Assembly: GCA_025980505.1 (NCBI GenBank)
Contig: JAICXI010000104.1
Span: 1 to 6,778, forward strand
Source of the DNA: a bacterium
GTDB lineage: Bacteria > Oederibacteriota > Muellerivitia > Muellerivitales > Muellerivitaceae
Length of the DNA: 6,778 nt
Reading direction: 5' to 3'
Every line of letters starts with the position of its first letter. Position 1 is the stretch's first letter. Positions 5,328 to 6,778 of the stretch are shown in pieces. The notes below the pieces were generated by a model. It made no database searches. It was not told the origin of the DNA and was given only the letters and a program-made list of their open reading frames with translations. Made by a program: the position numbers and the translations under genes.

Positions 5328-5394
5328 GGTTGATCGGGGGTGGAAAAAAGCCGGTTCGCCGGAAGTTTTGGTCCAAGGGGAAAAGGCCGGCCTT
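5306..5394. repeat. GGCCGGCC palindromes in the divergent NHL/helicase intergenic region
   Basis: GGCCGGCC occurs at 5306-5313 and 5385-5392, the latter inside the 12-bp perfect palindrome AAGGCCGGCCTT (5383-5394). The first sits in the spacer of the NHL-gene promoter and the second overlaps the -35 box of the helicase promoter. Their centres are 79 bases apart. Further copies lie at 150-157 and 5543-5550. They could be operator sites or simply GC-rich chance matches. Confidence 0.4.
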
Positions 5395-5421
5395 GGAAGG
5401 CAAAGGTAAAAAACGTACAAT
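5393..5421 (+). promoter_or_regulatory. Promoter of the helicase gene, predicted to give a leaderless mRNA
   Basis: TTGGAA (5393-5398) and TACAAT (5416-5421) are separated by 17 bases. The ATG begins 7 bases after the -10 hexamer, where transcription normally starts, so the first transcribed base would be the A of the start codon or one very near it. There is no Shine-Dalgarno sequence immediately before the ATG (the preceding six bases are all C), in keeping with a leaderless transcript. Confidence 0.55.
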
Positions 5422-5427
5422 CCCCCC

Positions 5428-6778
5428 ATGGCTTTTAAGGCTTTTTCCTCAAAAACTCCGACCCTTTCCCAACTTCTCCAACAATTGAAATCCCGCGAGG
5501 ACCTGAGGGACCGCATCCAACACGTGGAAATCCTGGTTTCCCGGCCGGCCCGGTTCCACGGTTATCCCCAAGCGCTCTCGAAGGACCTCCAGCGGGTGCT
5601 GGAAAAATCGGGGTTGGAGGCCCTTTGGTCCCACCAGGCCCATGCCGTGGAAGCCCTCCACCGGGGGACCCATGTGGCGGTCACCACGCCCACGGCTTCG
5701 GGCAAGACCTTGTGCTTCAACTTGCCCGTGATGCAGTCGGCGATGGAAAACCCCGCCGCGCGCGCCCTTTACCTTTATCCCATGAAGGCCTTGGCCCAGG
5801 ATCAGCTCAGGACCCTCCAGGAGTGGATGGGGCGGTTGAAGGCCGCCAAGCTTCCGGTCTTTTCCGCCGAGATTTACGACGGGGATACGGCCACGGGCGT
5901 GAGGGCCAAGATCCGCAAGAACCCGCCCAACATCCTGCTTACCAATCCCGACATGCTGCACTTGGGCATCCTGGCCTTCCACGACGGCTGGGCCGAGTTC
6001 TTCAAGAACCTGAAATACGTGGTCATCGACGAGGCCCACAGCTACCGCGGCATCTTCGGCGCCCACGTGGCCCATGTGATCCGGCGCCTGCGGCGGGTCT
6101 GCCGGCTTTACGGCTCCGACCCCCAGTTCGTGACTTGTTCGGCCACCCTGGGGAACCCGGAGGAATTCCTGAAGGGATTGACGGGACTTTCTTTCGAAGT
6201 TATTTCCGAATCGGGCGCGCCCCAAAACCAGAAGACCTTCGTGTTGTGGAATCCCGACACCACTTCGCCTTATACCGAGGCCGTCACGCTTTTGATCGAG
6301 TGCCTGAAGGCGGGGATGAAAACCATTGTTTTCACCAAGGCGCGCAAGATCACCGAACTGATCAGCTTGTGGGTCACCCAGGCCAGGCCCGAATGGGCCT
6401 CGCAGATCAAAAGCTACCGCGCCGGGTACCTGCCCGAGGAACGGCGGGAGATCGAAGCCATGCTTTTCAAGGACGAACTCAAGGCGGTCATTTCCACCTC
6501 CGCGCTGGAAGTGGGCATCGACGTAGGGGGGCTGGACGCCTGCATCCTGGTGGGTTATCCCGGCACAATGATTTCCACCTGGCAGCGTTCCGGCCGCGTG
6601 GGGCGGGGGGAGGCGCCGTCGGTGGTCTTTTTGGTGGCCATGGCCGACGCCATGGACCAATTCTGGATGAAGCATCCGGCCAAGTTCTTCACCATGAAGC
6701 CCGAGTCGCTCATGGTGGGCTTCGAGAACGAGGCCATCGCCAGGGCGCACTTGAGGTGCGCGGCCGCCGAAACGCCCC
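5428..6778 (+). CDS. mrfA: DEAD/DEAH-box superfamily 2 helicase, MrfA/YprA type (3' end outside window)
   Basis: The first 450 codons of an ATP-dependent DNA helicase. Motifs in order: LWSHQAHAV (66-74, Q-like), TPTASGKT (87-94, Walker A), YPMKALAQDQL (117-127, Ia), TNPDML (172-177, Ib), DEAH (201-204, II), CSATLGNP (237-244, III), IVFTKARK (300-307, IV), ISTSALEVGIDVGGLDA (355-371, V) and QRSGRVGRG (386-394, VI). The phrases SGKTLCFNLPVM, VIDEAHSYRGIFG and HLGIL match the bacterial MrfA/YprA and fungal Hrq1 group, which carries a C-terminal DUF1998 domain; B. subtilis MrfA acts in repair of mitomycin-type DNA damage. The C-terminal part lies beyond the window, so DUF1998 and its cysteines cannot be checked. 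ATG at 5428 is supported by an N-terminus that aligns with family expectations and by the promoter 7 bases upstream. All ATPase residues seem intact. Confidence 0.93.
   Translation, partial: MAFKAFSSKTPTLSQLLQQLKSREDLRDRIQHVEILVSRPARFHGYPQALSKDLQRVLEKSGLEALWSHQAHAVEALHRGTHVAVTTPTASGKTLCFNLPVMQSAMENPAARALYLYPMKALAQDQLRTLQEWMGRLKAAKLPVFSAEIYDGDTATGVRAKIRKNPPNILLTNPDMLHLGILAFHDGWAEFFKNLKYVVIDEAHSYRGIFGAHVAHVIRRLRRVCRLYGSDPQFVTCSATLGNPEEFLKGLTGLSFEVISESGAPQNQKTFVLWNPDTTSPYTEAVTLLIECLKAGMKTIVFTKARKITELISLWVTQARPEWASQIKSYRAGYLPEERREIEAMLFKDELKAVISTSALEVGIDVGGLDACILVGYPGTMISTWQRSGRVGRGEAPSVVFLVAMADAMDQFWMKHPAKFFTMKPESLMVGFENEAIARAHLRCAAAETP

Noticed and set aside
5340..5375. Minus-strand terminator made of CCGG-CGAA-CCGG followed by six T.
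   Set aside because: The stem is only 4 bp and no minus-strand gene ends upstream of it; too weak to call.
5449..6750. A 433-codon open frame on the minus strand across the helicase gene.
   Set aside because: It is antisense to an unmistakable helicase with all motifs intact. The long opposite frame follows from GC-rich third positions, and the protein shows no domain and is rich in H, G, R and Q.

Overview
The window comes from a GC-rich bacterial chromosome, probably Gram-negative. The best lineage clue is a secreted protein with six NHL repeats, a long Thr/Pro-rich stalk and a C-terminal domain resembling the FlgD-Ig / type IX secretion sorting domains. That architecture is common in Bacteroidota-, Fibrobacterota- and candidate-phylum-type genomes (FCPU426-like lineages come to mind). 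No ribosomal RNA or housekeeping marker is present, so the assignment is tentative.

Layout, left to right. (a) Bases 1-75 are the last 24 codons of a plus-strand gene. A very strong two-way terminator (82-151) ends both that gene and the minus-strand gene facing it. (b) Bases 168-356 (minus) encode a 62-residue zinc-finger protein of the anti-sigma zf-HC2 type, with no membrane segment and no sigma factor gene in view. Its roughly 300-base upstream region carries a small dyad and weak promoter-like boxes. (c) Bases 663-2396 (minus) encode a ClC-family chloride/anion transport protein with two C-terminal CBS domains. (d) The 2397-2632 interval is a divergent control region: overlapping promoters share the palindrome TTGTACAA and are bracketed by an 8-bp inverted repeat, and a structured leader with a direct repeat follows. 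(e) Bases 2633-3273 (plus) are a two-gene toxin-antitoxin operon, a Phd/YefM-type antitoxin and a VapC-type PIN-domain toxin, with a 4-base GTGA overlap. (f) Bases 3290-5263 (minus) are the NHL-propeller surface/secreted protein, whose stalk contains three 132-bp tandem repeats, each made of two 22-residue halves. (g) From 5428 to the window edge (plus) is the N-terminal 450 residues of a superfamily 2 helicase of the MrfA/YprA (DUF1998-associated) type, with a promoter placed so that its mRNA should be leaderless.

Apart from the toxin-antitoxin pair the genes look like independent units, not one pathway. No mobile element, CRISPR array, tRNA or rRNA was recognised. The most distinctive points are the substituted acidic residues in the PIN toxin, the internal-glutamate change in the ClC protein, the nested repeat in the NHL protein stalk, the symmetric divergent control region, and the leaderless helicase promoter. 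I do not see a clearly new multi-gene system.
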